Of a stretch of 5,002 nt of DNA, positions 4,227 to 5,002 are shown piece after piece (positions within the stretch are counted from its first letter, which is position 1; every line of letters begins with the position of its first letter). The stretch is taken from contig CAZGLR010000179.1 in NCBI GenBank assembly GCA_964526635.1, positions 1 to 5,002 of the forward strand, in the 5' to 3' direction. The translations under genes were made by a program, and so were the position numbers. Source of the stretch: CAZGLR01 sp964526635 (lineage in GTDB: Bacteria; Zixibacteria; MSB-5A5; GN15; JAAZOE01). The notes under the pieces were generated by a model. That model worked only from the letters and a program-made list of their open reading frames with translations. It searched no databases and was not told where the DNA came from.

Positions 4227-5002
4227 TCACTCCAGCGAGAAATCCATGAAGCCGAGCCAGCTGATGCCGACATTTACCCAGCCGAGTTTCTTCGACTGGC
4301 CGTCGATATTGCCGTAATTTGTGACATCGCCCATACCGGCAGCGAGATTGACAAACAGATGCTCGCGTGTGTATTTCGAAAACGGCACAAACCCCTGGGC
4401 CCGAATCGCGAACATGGTTGATTTTTCTACTATGCCGGTCGGGAATGGCTCGCTGTATTCGCCCTCGACATCCTCCCAGGGTGTGGTCCATTCGGCGTAT
4501 AATGATCCCTCACCATGGCGCCTGACAGCGCCCTCGGCCTCGAAAAAAAATCGTTCGGTCGGCCACCATCGCAATTTGACCGAAAGCGAGTCGGCGTCGG
4601 GTCCCAATGGATGCCCGATCGGTTTATTGCGAAAGAGATGGCGATTGCGCGGATCGATTTGATGATAAGTCCGATTGGTGATACGGACATATTCGGTTTT
4701 GATGTCGGGAATCAGGGTACCGATAGCGCCATTGCGCTGAGCGCCGATCATGATGCCGATTTCGGCCGGTTCCTGGTCGCCCTGTTCTTTGTTGTCGATC
4801 TGGAAATCATCCACTAAAAGCTGACCATAGAGCATGTAGCCCTGAGCCGGCAGGGCGGTAAAGTCGAAACCGAGCATGGTGTTATCGTCGATATCCTCGT
4901 TGAGCTGAATAGCGTGGAAGAAATGCAGCGGATTGAGATAATACAACTCAAGCGAGCGGCCCTCGCCGCCATAGAGGGTCGTCTCAAAGGCTCCGATGCG
5001 GA
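4227..5002 (-). CDS. Wzi-like outer-membrane beta-barrel protein (C-terminal part, cut by window edge)
   Basis: The last 257 residues of a protein whose start lies beyond the right edge; the frame is open to position 5000, so the TTG at 4946 is not the real start. The pattern is that of a beta-barrel: many short strands with alternating hydrophobic and polar residues and aromatic girdles (RSLELYYLNPLHFFHA, YMLYGQLLVDDFQID, SLSVKLRWWPTERFFFEAEG, WVNVGISWLGFMDFSLE), joined by polar loops rich in D, E, N and G. The strand L-E-L-Y-Y-L-N-P followed by LLVDDFQ is what I associate with the capsule-assembly Wzi family, surface lectins that hold capsular polysaccharide on the outer membrane. That assignment is from memory of the family, not a search. 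It implies a Gram-negative cell envelope. Composition is GC-richer than the adjacent RiPP cassette, and the stop lies 30 nt before the operon's -35 box, so it is most likely a host gene not involved in peptide production. Confidence 0.65.
   Translation of the reverse strand, partial: RIGAFETTLYGGEGRSLELYYLNPLHFFHAIQLNEDIDDNTMLGFDFTALPAQGYMLYGQLLVDDFQIDNKEQGDQEPAEIGIMIGAQRNGAIGTLIPDIKTEYVRITNRTYHQIDPRNRHLFRNKPIGHPLGPDADSLSVKLRWWPTERFFFEAEGAVRRHGEGSLYAEWTTPWEDVEGEYSEPFPTGIVEKSTMFAIRAQGFVPFSKYTREHLFVNLAAGMGDVTNYGNIDGQSKKLGWVNVGISWLGFMDFSLE

Noticed and set aside
4134..4421. 95-aa plus-strand ORF across the promoter region.
   Set aside because: It covers the operon promoter and the antisense of the Wzi-like gene's end and has no domain-like pattern, so it is a shadow.
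4141..4491. 116-aa minus-strand ORF ending next to the precursor.
   Set aside because: It is in another frame of the Wzi-like gene and then crosses the promoter; composition and content show no family features.

Overview
The window reads as a small, self-contained RiPP (ribosomally synthesised, post-translationally modified peptide) operon set between two ordinary chromosomal genes of a Gram-negative bacterium. All supported genes lie on the minus strand, so the biological order runs from high to low coordinates. The Gram-negative assignment rests on a C-terminal fragment of an outer-membrane beta-barrel protein (Wzi-like) at the right edge. The taxon cannot be fixed from sequence alone; an uncultivated FCB-type lineage is only a guess.

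Layout in transcription order: (1) 5002-4227, the 3' end of a Wzi-like outer-membrane protein in moderately GC-rich sequence. (2) 4225-4161, an AT-rich intergenic stretch carrying a clear sigma-70-type promoter (TTGACA, 17 nt, TATGTT). (3) 4101-3943, a short gene for a cysteine-rich precursor peptide (52 aa from the best Shine-Dalgarno-supported start, 65 aa from an upstream ATG). (4) 3936-3907, a 13-bp stem-loop in the gap after the precursor. (5) 3866-2475, a radical SAM/SPASM peptide maturase with an N-terminal PqqD-like recognition domain. (6) 2478-1561, an ABC transporter ATPase. (7) 1564-809, its ABC-2-type permease. (8) 808-639, a gap without a convincing gene. (9) 638-129, a stand-alone GNAT acetyltransferase, then about 128 nt with a hairpin and no supported gene.

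Proposed working: the promoter drives the precursor strongly. The stem-loop probably keeps precursor and maturase at unequal levels. The maturase recognises the leader through its N-terminal domain and modifies the C-terminal cysteine cluster (C-x3-C-x3-C-x2-C-x-C). The transporter, whose two genes are coupled to each other and to the maturase by 4-nt overlaps, exports the product or gives self-protection. The first three cysteines have the same AAC-x3-C-x3-C spacing as the two thuricin CD sactipeptides, but the peptide ends five residues after the last cysteine, so the usual C-terminal acceptor segment is missing. The cassette, most clearly the maturase, is visibly AT-richer than the genes on either side, which fits horizontal acquisition. 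No dedicated leader peptidase or immunity protein is present in the window.
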